A stretch of 64,000 nucleotides of DNA from Streptomyces ficellus (GCF_030406405.1 NZ_JAUEPL010000012.1:1-64000), one strand, 5' to 3'. Shown: positions 27,002 to 35,930, numbered from the stretch's first letter. The notes: generated by a model not told the origin, from the sequence alone. A program made the numbers and translations.

Positions 27002-27196
27002 GTGGCACTCTCGATTTCGGCGGTGGTGCTGCTGGCGATCGTCGTCTTCCTGCTGATCCGGAAGGCCGGCCTCAAGGCCGGACACGCGGTGGTCTGCATG
27101 CTGCTCGGCTTCTACCTGGCGAGCTCCTCCATCGCCCCCACCATCAGCGAGCTGACCACCAACGTGGCGGGCATGATCGGCGGACTGAAGTTCTAG
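27002..27196 (+). CDS. Small single-pass or hairpin membrane protein, unknown function
   Basis: A 64-residue protein with two hydrophobic stretches (about 4-18, VVLLAIVVFLLIR, and 28-45) and a short polar tail ending GGLKF. GTG start at 27002, behind a perfect GGAGGTGA ribosome site six bases upstream, so it is strongly translated. The last codons and stop lie in the first unit of a tandem repeat (27179-27262). Conserved-looking Streptomyces small membrane protein; function not recognised. Confidence 0.7.
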   Translation: MALSISAVVLLAIVVFLLIRKAGLKAGHAVVCMLLGFYLASSSIAPTISELTTNVAGMIGGLKF

Positions 27197-27262
27197 CCCG
27201 GCGGACTCACGTTCTAGCCCGGCGGACTCACGTTCCAGGCCGGCGGACTCGCGTTCCCGCTC
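27179..27262 (+). repeat. Four 21-bp tandem repeats copying a gene's stop-codon region
   Basis: Units begin at 27179, 27200, 27221 and 27242 with core ggcggact-N3-gttc. The first unit encodes the last five residues and TAG stop of the 64-residue protein; the second repeats the stop as TAG in the same frame, the third and fourth have lost it. Unit length is seven codons. Confidence 0.85.
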
Positions 27263-27296
27263 CGAGGTTGTCGGTCCCAGGTTCTAGGGTGTCCGT

Positions 27297-28181
27297 ATGA
27301 CGGAACTCCCCGCCCGTCGTCTGCTCCTGGTGCACGCGCACCCCGACGACGAGTCGATCAACAACGGCGCCACCATGGCCAGGTACGCGGCCGAGGGCGC
27401 CCAGGTGACCCTGGTGACCTGCACACGCGGCGAGGAGGGCGAGGTCATTCCGCCCGCCCTCGCCCACCTGGCACCCGACCGCGAGGACCGGCTCGGCGAG
27501 CACCGCGTCGGCGAACTGGCCGCCGCGATGAAGGAGCTGGGCGTCACCGACCACCGCTTCCTGGGCGGGCCCGGCCGGTTCCGCGACTCCGGGATGATGG
27601 GCGCCCCGCAGAACCGCCGCGAGGGCGCCTTCTGGAGTACGGACGTGGACGACGCCGCCCCGTACCTGGTCGAGGTCATCCGCTCCGTACGCCCGCAGGT
27701 GCTCGTGACGTACGACCCGGACGGCGGATACGGCCACCCCGACCACATCCAGGCCCACCGCGTCGCGATGCGCGCCGCCGAACTGGCCGCAGAACCGGCC
27801 TTCCGGCGGGACCTCGGGAATCCCCACCAGATCGCCAAGATCTACTGGAACCGGGTGCCGCGCACGGTCGCCGAGGAGGGCTTCGCCCGGCTGCGCGCGG
27901 CCGGCACCTTCCCCGCCGTGGGCTCGCCCGACGACGTACCCGGCGTCGTGGACGACTCGCTTGTCACGGCGGAGATCGACGGCACCGCCCACGTGGAGCG
28001 CAAGGCGGCGGCGATGCGCGCCCACGCCACCCAGATCGTGGTGGAGGGCGAGTTCTTCGCGCTCTCCAACCACCTGGGCCAGCCCATTTTCACCACGGAG
28101 TTCTACCAGTTGGTACGGGGCGAGTCCGGAGCCCCGGCCGGTGAGCGGGAGTGCGACCTGTTCGCCGGGGTGGCCTCATGA
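27297..28181 (+). CDS. mshB: Mycothiol biosynthesis deacetylase MshB
   Basis: A 294-residue zinc enzyme of the LmbE/PIG-L family that deacetylates GlcNAc-inositol, the second stage of mycothiol synthesis. The zinc motif AHPDDE (H15, D18) is at the N terminus, with [13 protein letters not shown] supplying the third histidine. FYQLVRGE near the end is typical of MshB. Length matches the family. ATG start. The stop overlaps the next gene (ATGA), suggesting coupled translation. Gene order downstream resembles the mycobacterial mshB region. Confidence 0.93.
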   Translation: MTELPARRLLLVHAHPDDESINNGATMARYAAEGAQVTLVTCTRGEEGEVIPPALAHLAPDREDRLGEHRVGELAAAMKELGVTDHRFLGGPGRFRDSGMMGAPQNRREGAFWSTDVDDAAPYLVEVIRSVRPQVLVTYDPDGGYGHPDHIQAHRVAMRAAELAAEPAFRRDLGNPHQIAKIYWNRVPRTVAEEGFARLRAAGTFPAVGSPDDVPGVVDDSLVTAEIDGTAHVERKAAAMRAHATQIVVEGEFFALSNHLGQPIFTTEFYQLVRGESGAPAGERECDLFAGVAS

Positions 28182-28546
28182 GGGCCGCGCGCGGCGCCGC
28201 CTACGCGGGCCTCGCCGTGCTGGGCGCGGTGGTCGGCGCCGCCGGGGCGCTGGTCCAAGGCGCCTGGTTCCCGGGCGGGTTGCTGCTGGCGCTGGCCGCG
28301 TGCGCGGGGCTGTTCTACGGTGGGCTGCGGGCCACGGGCACGCAGCTGGGCGTGGTGGCGCCGGGCGCCGGCTGGCTGGTGGCGGTGGTGCTGCTGTACC
28401 TCGGACGGCCGGAAGGTGACCAGGTCTTCTGGGGCGGCGTCGCCGAGCTCGTGTACGTATTGGGCGCTATGACCATCGCTGTGATGTGTGCCACGGTGTC
28501 GCGGACGCCGCCACCGGGTGGCCGGACCGGCCCACTTGGCGTGTGA
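28178..28546 (+). CDS. DUF6113-like small membrane protein
   Basis: A 122-residue membrane protein with four hydrophobic helices (about 8-26, 29-48, 61-77, 89-108) and a short proline-rich tail. The ATG at 28178 overlaps the mshB stop by four bases and is preferred over an in-frame start inside mshB. It resembles DUF6113, a family found next to mshB in Streptomyces. Function unknown. Confidence 0.75.
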   Translation: MRAARGAAYAGLAVLGAVVGAAGALVQGAWFPGGLLLALAACAGLFYGGLRATGTQLGVVAPGAGWLVAVVLLYLGRPEGDQVFWGGVAELVYVLGAMTIAVMCATVSRTPPPGGRTGPLGV

Positions 28547-28688
28547 CGTGCCCGGACTTGGGCCGGAATGACTGTTCGCGTTCTCCCGGTCGCGGGAGAC
28601 CTGTCGGTGGCGGCCAGTATGGTGGTGCGCGCCGCCGAGCGCCCGCACGTGTAAGAGCGGGCGGCGGAGCCAACCGGGAGAACCTGCT

Positions 28689-30617
28689 TTGAGTCGTGAA
28701 ACTGACAGTTCGTCCTCCGGCCCCCAGGGGCGCGGCGGAGCCGCGTACCCCTCGGGTACACCGCCGTACGGATCGCGCCAGTACCCGTCGCCGCACCCGA
28801 CGCAGGACGCTCCGGACGAGGCCGCCGGGGCCGCCGCCGCGCAGCCGGACGAGCCCAGGACCGAGACCACACTGACCACCCGCATCCGGATCAACATCCC
28901 GGGTTCGCGGCCGATCCCGCCGGTCGTCATGCGCAAGCCGGTGAGCGAGGCCGACGCGGTGCCGCCGGCGGCACCGGCCGGTCAGGCCCCCGAGCGCCCG
29001 CCGGCGGCCGAGCCGCCGCAGCGGGTGGAGGAGCCGGCGGCCGACGACAAGCCGGCGAGCGACTGGTTCGCCCCCCGCAAGCCCCCGGCGCCCGCGCCGG
29101 CGCCTTCGGGTCCGGATACGGACAGCACCGGGTACGGCAACTCCGGCGCCCCGCACAGCGCCCTCCAGGACCTCGCCGAGAACGCGGGCGGCGCGACCTC
29201 GTCGTACGCGGGCGACTCCTCGTACGCGAACGGCTCCTCGTACCCGGGCGACTCCTCGTACGCGAGCGACTCCTCGTACGCGAGTGGCCCCTCGTACCCG
29301 AGCGGTCCGACGACCGGTCCGGTGACGGGCGGGATGAGCGCCGTCCCGCGGGTGTCCGACGACACGGCCGTACTGACGCCGCAGAACCACGCGCCCGGGC
29401 ACGGCCAGGTGCGCCCGCCAGCCGGGCCCCCGGCCGGTGGCCCCCCGGTGGGTGGCCCCCCCGCCGGCAACGTCTCCGGGGACACGCTCACGAGCGGCAT
29501 CCCGGTCGTCCCGCCCGAGCACCGCGGCGCGTCGCCGTTCCCGGTGTCCGGCCCGGCGCAGGTCGCCGCGGGCGGCCCGGCGCCGCTGTACGGGGAGCCC
29601 GAGCCGGCCCCCGCGCCGGCCGCGGCCCCGGCCCCTCAGGCGTCCCCGGCTCCGGCCCGCCCGAAGAAGAAGGGGCGCTCCAAGTCGGCCCTCCTGGCTG
29701 CCGGTGTGCTGGGCCTGGCCGGTGTCGCGTACGGCGCCGGTCTGCTGCTCAACCACTCCGAGGTGCCCAAGGGGACCACGGTCCTCGGCGTCGACATCGG
29801 CGGCGGCACCAAGGAGCAGGCGGTCCAGAAGCTCGAAACGGCCTTCGGCGAGCGCGCCTCCGCGCCGCTCCAGCTCACCGTGGGCGGCAAGAAGGAGGAG
29901 CTGGCCCCGGACAAGGCCGGTCTGTCCCTGGACGCCCAGGAGACCGTCCGGGCCGCCGCGGGCGCCGACTACAACCCCGTCTCGGTGATCACTTCCCTGT
30001 TCGGCGGGGAGCGGGTCGCGCAGCCGGTGATCCCGGTGGACGAGGAGAAGCTGGGCGTCGCCCTCACCGACCTGGCGGGCGCGTCCGGCTCGGCCACCGA
30101 GGGCACGATCAGGTTCGAGCCGGGCAAGGCCGTCGCCGTACCGGGCAAGGCGGGCAAGGCGCTGGACGTCCAGCGCTCGATGATCTCCGTACGGGACGCG
30201 TACCGCGCCCAGGTGGAGACCGGCCGCACCAACACGGTCGAGCTTCCCGTCGTCACCAAGGAGCCCACGGTCACGCAGGCCGAACTCAACCGGGCGATGA
30301 AGGACTTCGCGGAGCCCGCGATGTCCGGCCTGGTGACCATCAAGGCGGGCGGCAAGCAGATCCAGTTCGGCCCGGCCAGGTCGCTGCCGAAGATCCTCTC
30401 CATGAAGCCCATCAACGGCCGCTTGGTCGAGGTCTACGACAAGAAGGCGATCAACGACCTTCTGGACGGCGTTTTCGAAGGCGTCATGATCACCAAGGGC
30501 GACGGCAAGCAGCACGAGGTCACCGCCGACGACGTGGCCCATGCGCTGCAGAAGGCCCTCCTCGGCAAGACCCCCGCCGAACGCACCGAGACGATCGAGC
30601 TCAACCCCCAGGGCTGA
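28689..30617 (+). CDS. Membrane protein with putative peptidoglycan-binding domains
   Basis: A 642-residue protein. Residues 1-325 are a long Pro/Ala/Gly/Ser-rich cytoplasmic region with a Ser-Tyr repeat (about 172-207). A single transmembrane helix follows a KKKGRSK stop-transfer (about 332-350). The outer half has two YoaR-type domains of the PG_binding_4 class (TTVLGVDIGGGTKEQAVQKL from about 358, and a second from about 520); no VanW domain follows. TTG start with GGGAGA about 8 bases upstream. Probably anchors the membrane to the wall (inference). Followed by a strong terminator. Confidence 0.8.
   Translation: MSRETDSSSSGPQGRGGAAYPSGTPPYGSRQYPSPHPTQDAPDEAAGAAAAQPDEPRTETTLTTRIRINIPGSRPIPPVVMRKPVSEADAVPPAAPAGQAPERPPAAEPPQRVEEPAADDKPASDWFAPRKPPAPAPAPSGPDTDSTGYGNSGAPHSALQDLAENAGGATSSYAGDSSYANGSSYPGDSSYASDSSYASGPSYPSGPTTGPVTGGMSAVPRVSDDTAVLTPQNHAPGHGQVRPPAGPPAGGPPVGGPPAGNVSGDTLTSGIPVVPPEHRGASPFPVSGPAQVAAGGPAPLYGEPEPAPAPAAAPAPQASPAPARPKKKGRSKSALLAAGVLGLAGVAYGAGLLLNHSEVPKGTTVLGVDIGGGTKEQAVQKLETAFGERASAPLQLTVGGKKEELAPDKAGLSLDAQETVRAAAGADYNPVSVITSLFGGERVAQPVIPVDEEKLGVALTDLAGASGSATEGTIRFEPGKAVAVPGKAGKALDVQRSMISVRDAYRAQVETGRTNTVELPVVTKEPTVTQAELNRAMKDFAEPAMSGLVTIKAGGKQIQFGPARSLPKILSMKPINGRLVEVYDKKAINDLLDGVFEGVMITKGDGKQHEVTADDVAHALQKALLGKTPAERTETIELNPQG
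29202..29309 (+). repeat. Six 18-bp tandem repeats inside the wall-binding membrane protein
   Basis: Six in-frame units (29202, 29220, 29238, 29256, 29274, 29292) with core TCGTAC encode a Ser-Ser-Tyr-(Ala/Pro)-x-x repeat in the cytoplasmic region. Confidence 0.85.
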
Positions 30618-30630
30618 CCTCCTGACGCAT

Positions 30631-30664
30631 GAGAGCCCCCACCCCGCCCGGGGTGGGGGCTCTC
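30631..30664 (+). terminator. Strong hairpin terminator
   Basis: Perfect 16-bp stem (30631-30646 with 30649-30664), two-base loop, 14 bases after the stop codon. Confidence 0.85.
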
Positions 30665-30737
30665 GTACGCCGGTCGCCCGCGACGTGACGGGACGACGGC
30701 CTCGGCACCGGCAGTCGGCACTCGCGGTGACGGTGGG

Positions 30738-30980
30738 TCAGAACGGCATCCGGCGGCGGGCGCGGCGGCCGGCGGAGCCGCTGCGGCCGGCTGCGCGGGA
30801 GCTGGTGTGGAAGGGCTTGGCGAGAAGCCGGCCCAGTGGGCCGGGGGCCTTTCCGCCCGCGCGGGCACCCATGCCGAGGGAGCGCTGGGTACCGCGCTGG
30901 GCGTGATGGGACAGGCGCGGTACGAGGAAGGCCAGGATGGCCAGGGCGACACATATGGCGACCACGGCTACGGCGACCAC
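30738..30980 (-). CDS. DUF6411-like small basic membrane protein
   Basis: An 80-residue protein: one N-terminal helix (VVAVAVVAICVALAILAFLV), then a conserved basic tail with SLGMGARAGGKAPGPLGR, KPFHTSSRAAGRSGSAG and a final RRRMPF. The GTG at 30980 is chosen because GGAAGGAG lies six bases upstream; the much longer open frame continuing upstream is a shadow. Conserved in Streptomyces; function unknown, possibly membrane- and nucleic-acid- or lipid-binding given its charge. Confidence 0.75.
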   Translation of the reverse strand: MVAVAVVAICVALAILAFLVPRLSHHAQRGTQRSLGMGARAGGKAPGPLGRLLAKPFHTSSRAAGRSGSAGRRARRRMPF

Positions 30981-31116
30981 GGGACGCTCCTTCCGGTCGG
31001 TGTGCTGTGCGGTTGCCCGCTGCACGTTCAGGTATGTGTCGTGCGGCCGGTTCGCCGTTCCCCTGCCCGGGCGGTTGTCCGGGCGGGCGGCATGAGGGGC
31101 GCGGGGCACACCGCGC

Positions 31117-31266
31117 GGTGACGGCACGCAGCGGGAGACGACCCTGGACCGGCTGGAGTTCGCCGCGGACGGGAGCATCAAGAAGGTGGTGCCCACGCTG
31201 CGGTCGATCGACCCGGTCGGTGAGGGGAGGCAACGGCGAGGAGGGGAAACGGCCGGCCCTAGTTGA
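31117..31266 (+). pseudogene. Relic of a GH43 glycosidase, C-terminal fragment
   Basis: About 49 codons with no start: an in-frame TGA lies just upstream (31092-31094). Readable residues such as TTLDRLEFAADGSIKKVVPT match the C-terminal signature of family 43 beta-xylosidases/arabinofuranosidases (DRLxFxxDGTIxKVxPT). The fragment ends at TGA 31264-31266 inside the 3' end of the opposing transglutaminase-like gene. The rest of the gene is absent. Identification is from a short motif, so moderate confidence. Confidence 0.5.
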
Positions 31267-32095
31267 GCATCGCCCGGGCCGCCCGCGCCCGGTGGCGGAC
31301 CGTCTCCGCCACCGCCGGCTCGACGGCGGCCACCACCTCCGCGTACGCGTCCATCTCCGCCGCGCCCGTCAGGAAGTCGCCGCGCTGCACCAGCAACTGG
31401 GCGCGCTCGTACCGCAGCCGCGCCGGGTGCGCGGGCAGCAGCAGGGACAGTTCCACCGCCCACAGGGCGACGTCCGAGCGCTCCGGGCGTGCGGCGGCCC
31501 AGACGCGGATGTTGTTCAGGATCCGCACCACGATGTCCAGCGGGTCCGCCGGCACCAGCATCGACGGGTGCAGCCGCTCGCCGGTCGCCCCGGCCACCAG
31601 CAGTTCCGCGTCCGCCCCGGTCAGCGCCCGGCCCCCGGCGAACGGGTCCGCCAGCACCTGTTCGTCCGGGTCGCCGAAGCCGACCACGAAGTGCCCGGGC
31701 AGCGCGACGCCGTAGACGGGCGCACCCGCCCGCCGCGCGACCTCGATCCACACCACCGACAGCAGGATGGGCAGGCCCCGGCGCCGCCGCAGCACCTCGT
31801 GCAGCAGTGAGGACTCCAGGTGGTCGTAGTCGGCGGGCGTGCCGTGGAAGCCGTGGCGCGCACCGAGCAGGTCGGCGAGCGCGGCGGCCCACGCGCGCGG
31901 ACTGCGCAGCCCGAACGGCAGCAGCCCGGCCAGCCGGTCCAGCTCGATCTCGGCGGCGTCCAGCCCGTCCTGGCCCAGCGCCGGGTCCGCCTCCGCGCCC
32001 AGCAGCAGGCACAGCGTCGCGAGGTCCGGCCGCTCCTCGCGGGCCTCGTCGGCGAAGCGGCGCCGCCACTCGGTGGTGTGGTGCATACGCGTCAC
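31259..32095 (-). CDS. Transglutaminase-like (SirB1-type) protein
   Basis: A 278-residue protein of the Transglut_core2/SirB1 class: SSLLHEVLRRRRGLPILLSV, where the family has its conserved N-R-GxPxxLS block, and GVALPGHFVVGF with the catalytic-type histidine. C-terminal residues about 200-270 form TPR-like helices. A typical catalytic Cys is not evident, as in many members. The GTG at 32095 overlaps the TGA of the upstream acetyltransferase gene (GTGA), so an ATG nine bases later is less likely. Role unknown; cytoplasmic. Confidence 0.8.
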   Translation of the reverse strand: MTRMHHTTEWRRRFADEAREERPDLATLCLLLGAEADPALGQDGLDAAEIELDRLAGLLPFGLRSPRAWAAALADLLGARHGFHGTPADYDHLESSLLHEVLRRRRGLPILLSVVWIEVARRAGAPVYGVALPGHFVVGFGDPDEQVLADPFAGGRALTGADAELLVAGATGERLHPSMLVPADPLDIVVRILNNIRVWAAARPERSDVALWAVELSLLLPAHPARLRYERAQLLVQRGDFLTGAAEMDAYAEVVAAVEPAVAETVRHRARAARAMLN

Positions 32096-33108
32096 GTACC
32101 CGGGTCGGGGGATCGGAAGTGGTGGTACAGGTGGTGGGTGGCGAAGCCCATCCCTTCGTACAGGGCGAGCGCACCACCATTGTCCGCCTCCACCTGGAGC
32201 CACGCGGCGGACGCGCCCTCCTCCAGCGCCCGCCGGGCCAGCGCCGCCATCACCGCCGTGCCGAGCCCCTGGCGGCGGGACGCCGGGTCCACCTCGACCG
32301 CCATGAAACCGGCCCAGCGCCCGTCGACCACACACCGCCCGATCGCGGCCGGGACGTCGTCACCCTCGCCCGGTAGCGAGGCGAACCACACGGACGGCCC
32401 GCTGCCCAGGACGTGCAGCACATGCGGCCCGGGCACCCCGACCCGCTGGTAGCGCCGCAGCCACGGCTCGCCGGGCGACCGCGACAGCCGTACGCCCTCC
32501 GTCCCGGTCCCCGTCTCCAGGTCCGCGACCGGCGCCAGCGCCCCGATCCGCACCTCCGCCGTCACCTCGCGCCGCCAGCCCCGCTCCTCCAGCGCGGCGC
32601 ACAGCTGCTCCTGGGTGCCCTCCGCCCCGGTCGCGACCTGCACATAGGCGGGCAGGTTCCGTGCCTCGTACCAACCACGCGCGTGTGCCAGGGCATCGTC
32701 CAGCGGCATTCCCGGGTCGCCGAGCGGGAGCACCGAGTTGGCCCTGCGCGTGAAGCCTCCGGCGGCGCGCAGCGTCCACGCGCCGAGCGCCTCGCTCTCC
32801 ACCGGCTGCCAGGCCCGCGCCATCACTCCCGCCAGCTCCTCGAACCCCGCCGCGGGACCCCGCCGACGCGCGGGCGCGGCGGGCACGACCTTGCCCGCGA
32901 CCAGCGACGATTCCGGAATGCGGACAGTCTCACCGGTCCGCCGTGTGATCAGCAGCACACCCTCGTTCCATGATGTGAGAACACCAACCGTGTCGGTGAA
33001 CTTCTCCTGGCCCGCTCCAGGGTCGCTCAACCGGCGGACGGACACTCGTTTACCCACGTCAGAAGGGCTGATCCGGACCTCCAGCCGTCCGCCCGCAGTG
33101 AATTCCAC
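32092..33108 (-). CDS. GNAT-family N-acetyltransferase with N-terminal SH3-like domain
   Basis: A 338-residue protein. The first 85 residues (EVRISPSDVGKRVSVRRL... GVLTSWNEGVLLITRR) look like a small beta-barrel nucleic-acid- or protein-binding domain. The C-terminal GNAT fold has the acetyl-CoA site SRRQGLGTAVMAAL and the family ending ALYEGMGF. The GTG at 33108 is preferred because AGGAGGGG lies 11-13 bases upstream; a TTG at 33144 would add 12 residues. Overlaps the next gene by four bases. Substrate unknown. Confidence 0.8.
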   Translation of the reverse strand: MEFTAGGRLEVRISPSDVGKRVSVRRLSDPGAGQEKFTDTVGVLTSWNEGVLLITRRTGETVRIPESSLVAGKVVPAAPARRRGPAAGFEELAGVMARAWQPVESEALGAWTLRAAGGFTRRANSVLPLGDPGMPLDDALAHARGWYEARNLPAYVQVATGAEGTQEQLCAALEERGWRREVTAEVRIGALAPVADLETGTGTEGVRLSRSPGEPWLRRYQRVGVPGPHVLHVLGSGPSVWFASLPGEGDDVPAAIGRCVVDGRWAGFMAVEVDPASRRQGLGTAVMAALARRALEEGASAAWLQVEADNGGALALYEGMGFATHHLYHHFRSPDPGT

Positions 33109-33221
33109 AGCTGTGTCCGCCCCTCCTGTTCGGTTCCGTCCCAAGAACGGAGATACTAGGTGCGGGCATCGACGACGCCGCGCTCCCGCGCAAACAGCCC
33201 TACCGAGGAGGAACGACCAGC

Positions 33222-33542
33222 GTGACCTACGTCATCGCGCAGCCTTGTGTCGACGTCAAGGACAAGGCGTGCATCGAGGAGTGCCCCGTCGACTGCATCT
33301 ACGAGGGCCAGCGGTCCTTGTACATCCACCCGGACGAATGCGTCGACTGCGGTGCTTGTGAGCCGGTGTGCCCGGTCGAGGCGATCTTCTACGAGGACGA
33401 CACTCCGGAGGAGTGGAAGGACTACTACAAGGCGAACGTCGAGTTCTTCGACGACCTCGGCTCGCCCGGTGGTGCCTCGAAGCTGGGCCTGATCGAGCGC
33501 GACCACCCCTTCATCGCCGCGCTGCCGCCGCAGAACGGCTGA
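33222..33542 (+). CDS. fdxA: Seven-iron ferredoxin
   Basis: A 106-residue ferredoxin with one [3Fe-4S] and one [4Fe-4S] cluster. Cysteines at 9, 17, 21, 25, 40, 43, 46 and 50 form C-x7-C-x3-C-x3-C and CxxCxxCxxxCP patterns, the 7Fe type (the second position in the first set is typical of this family), followed by the usual long acidic tail. GTG start with GAGGAGG upstream. Possible -10 TACTAG at 33154-33159. Electron carrier for P450s and other redox enzymes. Same position before an aminotransferase as mycobacterial fdxC. Confidence 0.93.
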   Translation: MTYVIAQPCVDVKDKACIEECPVDCIYEGQRSLYIHPDECVDCGACEPVCPVEAIFYEDDTPEEWKDYYKANVEFFDDLGSPGGASKLGLIERDHPFIAALPPQNG

Positions 33543-33553
33543 TCGCGCGCCCT

Positions 33554-33587
33554 CGGTCCCGTACGGCTCCGCCGCTGTACGGGACCG
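33554..33587 (+). terminator. Hairpin between ferredoxin and aminotransferase genes
   Basis: Perfect 11-base arms (33554-33564 and 33577-33587), 12-base loop, 12 bases after the ferredoxin stop. It may partially separate ferredoxin from dapC transcripts. Confidence 0.6.
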
Positions 33588-33624
33588 ACGCGTATCACCC
33601 CTGAAGCAGAAGAAAGCGAGCACC

Positions 33625-34746
33625 GTGTCCTCCCCCGTCTCTTCCGCCGTCTCCTCCGCCGTCTCCTCGCGCCTCCCCGTCTTCCCCTGGGACAAGCTCG
33701 CGCCGTACAAGAAGACGGCCATGGCCCATCCGGACGGCATCGTGGACCTCTCCGTCGGGACGCCGGTGGACCCCGTCCCCGAGGTGATCCGGCGCGCGCT
33801 GGTCGACGCGGCGGACTCGCCGGGCTATCCGACGGTGTGGGGGACCGCCGAGCTGCGCGACGCGCTCACCGGCTGGTGCGAGCGGCGCCTGGGAGCGCGG
33901 GGCTTCGCGCACACCAACGTCCTGCCGGTGGTGGGTTCCAAGGAGCTGGTCGCGTGGCTGCCGACGCAGCTGGGGCTCGGTGCCGGTGACAAGGTGGCCT
34001 ACCCGCGGCTCGCGTATCCGACGTACGAGGTCGGCGCACGGCTGTGCGGGGCCACGCCCGTCGTCTACGACGACCCGGCGGAGCTGGACCCGGCCGGCCT
34101 GAAGCTGCTGTGGCTGAACTCCCCGTCCAACCCGACCGGCCGCGTGCTCGCCAAGGAGGAGCTGGTCCGGATCGTGGCGTGGGCGCGGGAGCACGGGGTG
34201 CTGCTCTTCAGCGACGAGTGCTACCTGGAGCTCGGCTGGGAGGCCGACCCCGTCTCCGTACTGCACCCCGATGTGTGCGGCGGTACGTACGAGGGCGTCG
34301 TCGCCGTCCACTCCCTGTCCAAGCGCTCCAACCTGGCCGGTTACCGCGCCGCCTTCATCGCGGGTGACGCGGGCGTGCTGGGCGAGCTGCTGGAGATCCG
34401 CAAGCACGGCGGCATGATGACGCCCGCGCCCGTCCAGGCGGCGACGGTCGCGGCGCTGGGCGACGACGCGCACGTGGCGGAGCAGCGGGCACGGTACGCG
34501 GCCCGGCGCGCGGCGCTGCGCGCGGCGCTGGAGTCGCACGGCTTCCGCATCGAGCACAGCGAGGCGAGCCTGTACCTGTGGGCCACCCGCGACGAGCCCT
34601 GCTGGGACACGGTGGCGTATCTGGCGGGGCTGGGCGTCCTGGTCGCGCCGGGGGACTTCTACGGCGAGGCGGGGGAGCGGTACGTGCGGGTGGCGTTCAC
34701 GGCCACGGACGAGCGCGTGGAGGCCGCGGTGAAGCGGCTCGGCTAG
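33625..34746 (+). CDS. dapC: Succinyldiaminopimelate transaminase
   Basis: A 373-residue fold-type I PLP aminotransferase of the actinobacterial DapC group, making N-succinyl-LL-diaminopimelate for lysine and peptidoglycan. Motifs: NSPSNPTGRV (substrate/PLP binding), SDECYLELGW, and PLP lysine in HSLSKRSNLAGYR. The first 16 residues contain an imperfect Val-Ser-Ser-Ala repeat and precede the conserved LPVFPWDKL, so the exact start (GTG 33625, weak ribosome site) is uncertain. dapE lies 3 kb downstream in the same direction. Confidence 0.9.
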   Translation: MSSPVSSAVSSAVSSRLPVFPWDKLAPYKKTAMAHPDGIVDLSVGTPVDPVPEVIRRALVDAADSPGYPTVWGTAELRDALTGWCERRLGARGFAHTNVLPVVGSKELVAWLPTQLGLGAGDKVAYPRLAYPTYEVGARLCGATPVVYDDPAELDPAGLKLLWLNSPSNPTGRVLAKEELVRIVAWAREHGVLLFSDECYLELGWEADPVSVLHPDVCGGTYEGVVAVHSLSKRSNLAGYRAAFIAGDAGVLGELLEIRKHGGMMTPAPVQAATVAALGDDAHVAEQRARYAARRAALRAALESHGFRIEHSEASLYLWATRDEPCWDTVAYLAGLGVLVAPGDFYGEAGERYVRVAFTATDERVEAAVKRLG

Positions 34747-34753
34747 CGCATGC

Positions 34754-34794
34754 GGAAGGGCCCGGGGAGAGTGTGTGACTCCCCGGGCCCTTCC
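34754..34794 (+). terminator. dapC terminator
   Basis: Perfect 16-bp stem (34754-34769 with 34779-34794), nine-base loop, 7 bases after the stop. Confidence 0.85.
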
Positions 34795-34833
34795 GTGCGT
34801 ACGCGCGCGTTCGCGGGTGGTGACCAGCGGTGA

Positions 34834-35265
34834 CTAGCCGAGCGCCGGCAGGGTCTTCACCGGCAGCTGGTCGGCCGCCGGGAGGCCGCCGCCGAGGGCG
34901 CCGGTGGGCGCGGCGCCCGCCGCCCCGCCGACGATGTCGCCGGCGCTGCCGGCCGCGTCACCGGCGGCCTTCTGCACGGCCGGCGTGGCGGTCTCGCCGG
35001 TCTTGGCGACGGTCTGGCCGGTGGCCGGGACGGCCTGCTTCACCGCTTTGCCGCCGGCCTCACCTGCCAGGCCGGTGGTGCTCTGGGAGGCGCCGCTGAC
35101 GGTGTCGGTCACCGAAGCGGTGTCGAGGCTGCTCACACCGCCCAGCTCGGGGGTCTGGGAGAGGTCCACGGCGCTTGCGGAGCCGGCCGCACCGACCACG
35201 GGAGCTGCGCCCGCTGCGATCAGCAGCGCGGCACGGGCGATCCGACGGGTCAGGGGGAGGGACAT
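34834..35265 (-). CDS. Small secreted Ala/Gly/Thr-rich protein
   Basis: A 143-residue exported protein. The signal peptide runs LTRRIARAALLIAAGAAP... to a likely cut after ASA (about residue 32). The mature part is low-complexity (Ala, Gly, Thr, Val) without cysteines, sortase motif or recognisable domain. The ATG at 35265 is chosen because GAAGGAG lies four to five bases upstream. A good promoter is seen at 35390-35417. Conserved-looking Streptomyces secreted protein of unknown function. Confidence 0.75.
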   Translation of the reverse strand: MSLPLTRRIARAALLIAAGAAPVVGAAGSASAVDLSQTPELGGVSSLDTASVTDTVSGASQSTTGLAGEAGGKAVKQAVPATGQTVAKTGETATPAVQKAAGDAAGSAGDIVGGAAGAAPTGALGGGLPAADQLPVKTLPALG

Positions 35266-35930
35266 GATGCTCCTTCGACGGGAGAGGTCGTTGACTGTGG
35301 TGCCTGTCCGACGATCGGACGCTGTGACAACCGGTCGGGGGGCGGGATAGGTTGCGGTGGCCCAAGGTAAAGAGTTGGTAATGGGTCGCATTATCGGCCT
35401 TACCTAAAACCGGTCAAAAGAGCAGAGTTCCGAGCGCGCGAAGAATCGTCACTTCCCCGCGCTGCCAAGGGATTCGGCGCCGAGAAACGGCCTGCGGGAA
35501 ATCGGGCCGCCGACGCGATACTGAGTGCCTCGCCGGAGTGAATCCCCGCACGCGCGCCCGGTCGCATTTCGATTGCACGCGGGCGGGCCGCAAGGGCCGT
35601 GCGGGCCGTGCGGGGGCGTCCTCGCATCGGATGGGGGGGTGACGGGGTGCCCGATCCGGCACAGGTGCCCCCGCCGACCGCGTGGGGGTGCCCCCTTCTG
35701 GGAGAGAGGCGAGCCCGGTGGGGGCCGCGTGCCCACCCCCGCCGCAGGCCGGTCCGGTCGTGCCAGGCGTGCCAGGTGGCGGCGGGCAGGTTCTCGCCGG
35801 GCCGAGCCGCCCGGCACGTGCGTGGCCCGGTGAGGCCATGCCGCCGGCCCTGCCCGACCCCGACTCCGACCCCGACCGATCCGCCCGGCCCGGTGCGGGC
35901 GCGGGCACGGCCGATGCGAGCCCCGTGTCG
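35266..35930. other. Long intergenic region with promoter of the secreted-protein gene
   Basis: 665 bases. The right part (about 35470-35930) shows no supported gene on either strand; it is G+C-rich with GGGGGTGCCCCC near 35685-35696 and short cytosine-rich repeats. The left part carries the minus-strand promoter and a 118-base leader with a 6-bp hairpin (35306-35320). Confidence 0.5.
35390..35417 (-). promoter_or_regulatory. Housekeeping-type promoter TTGACC-N16-GATAAT
   Basis: On the minus strand, TTGACC (complement of 35412-35417) and GATAAT (complement of 35390-35395) with a 16-base spacer, reading toward the secreted protein; the leader would be about 118 bases. Confidence 0.6.

Noticed and set aside
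35470..35930. Possible genes in the cytosine-rich interval before the lysozyme-like gene
   Set aside because: Open frames on both strands are Arg/Pro/Gly shadows without ribosome sites or recognisable motifs.
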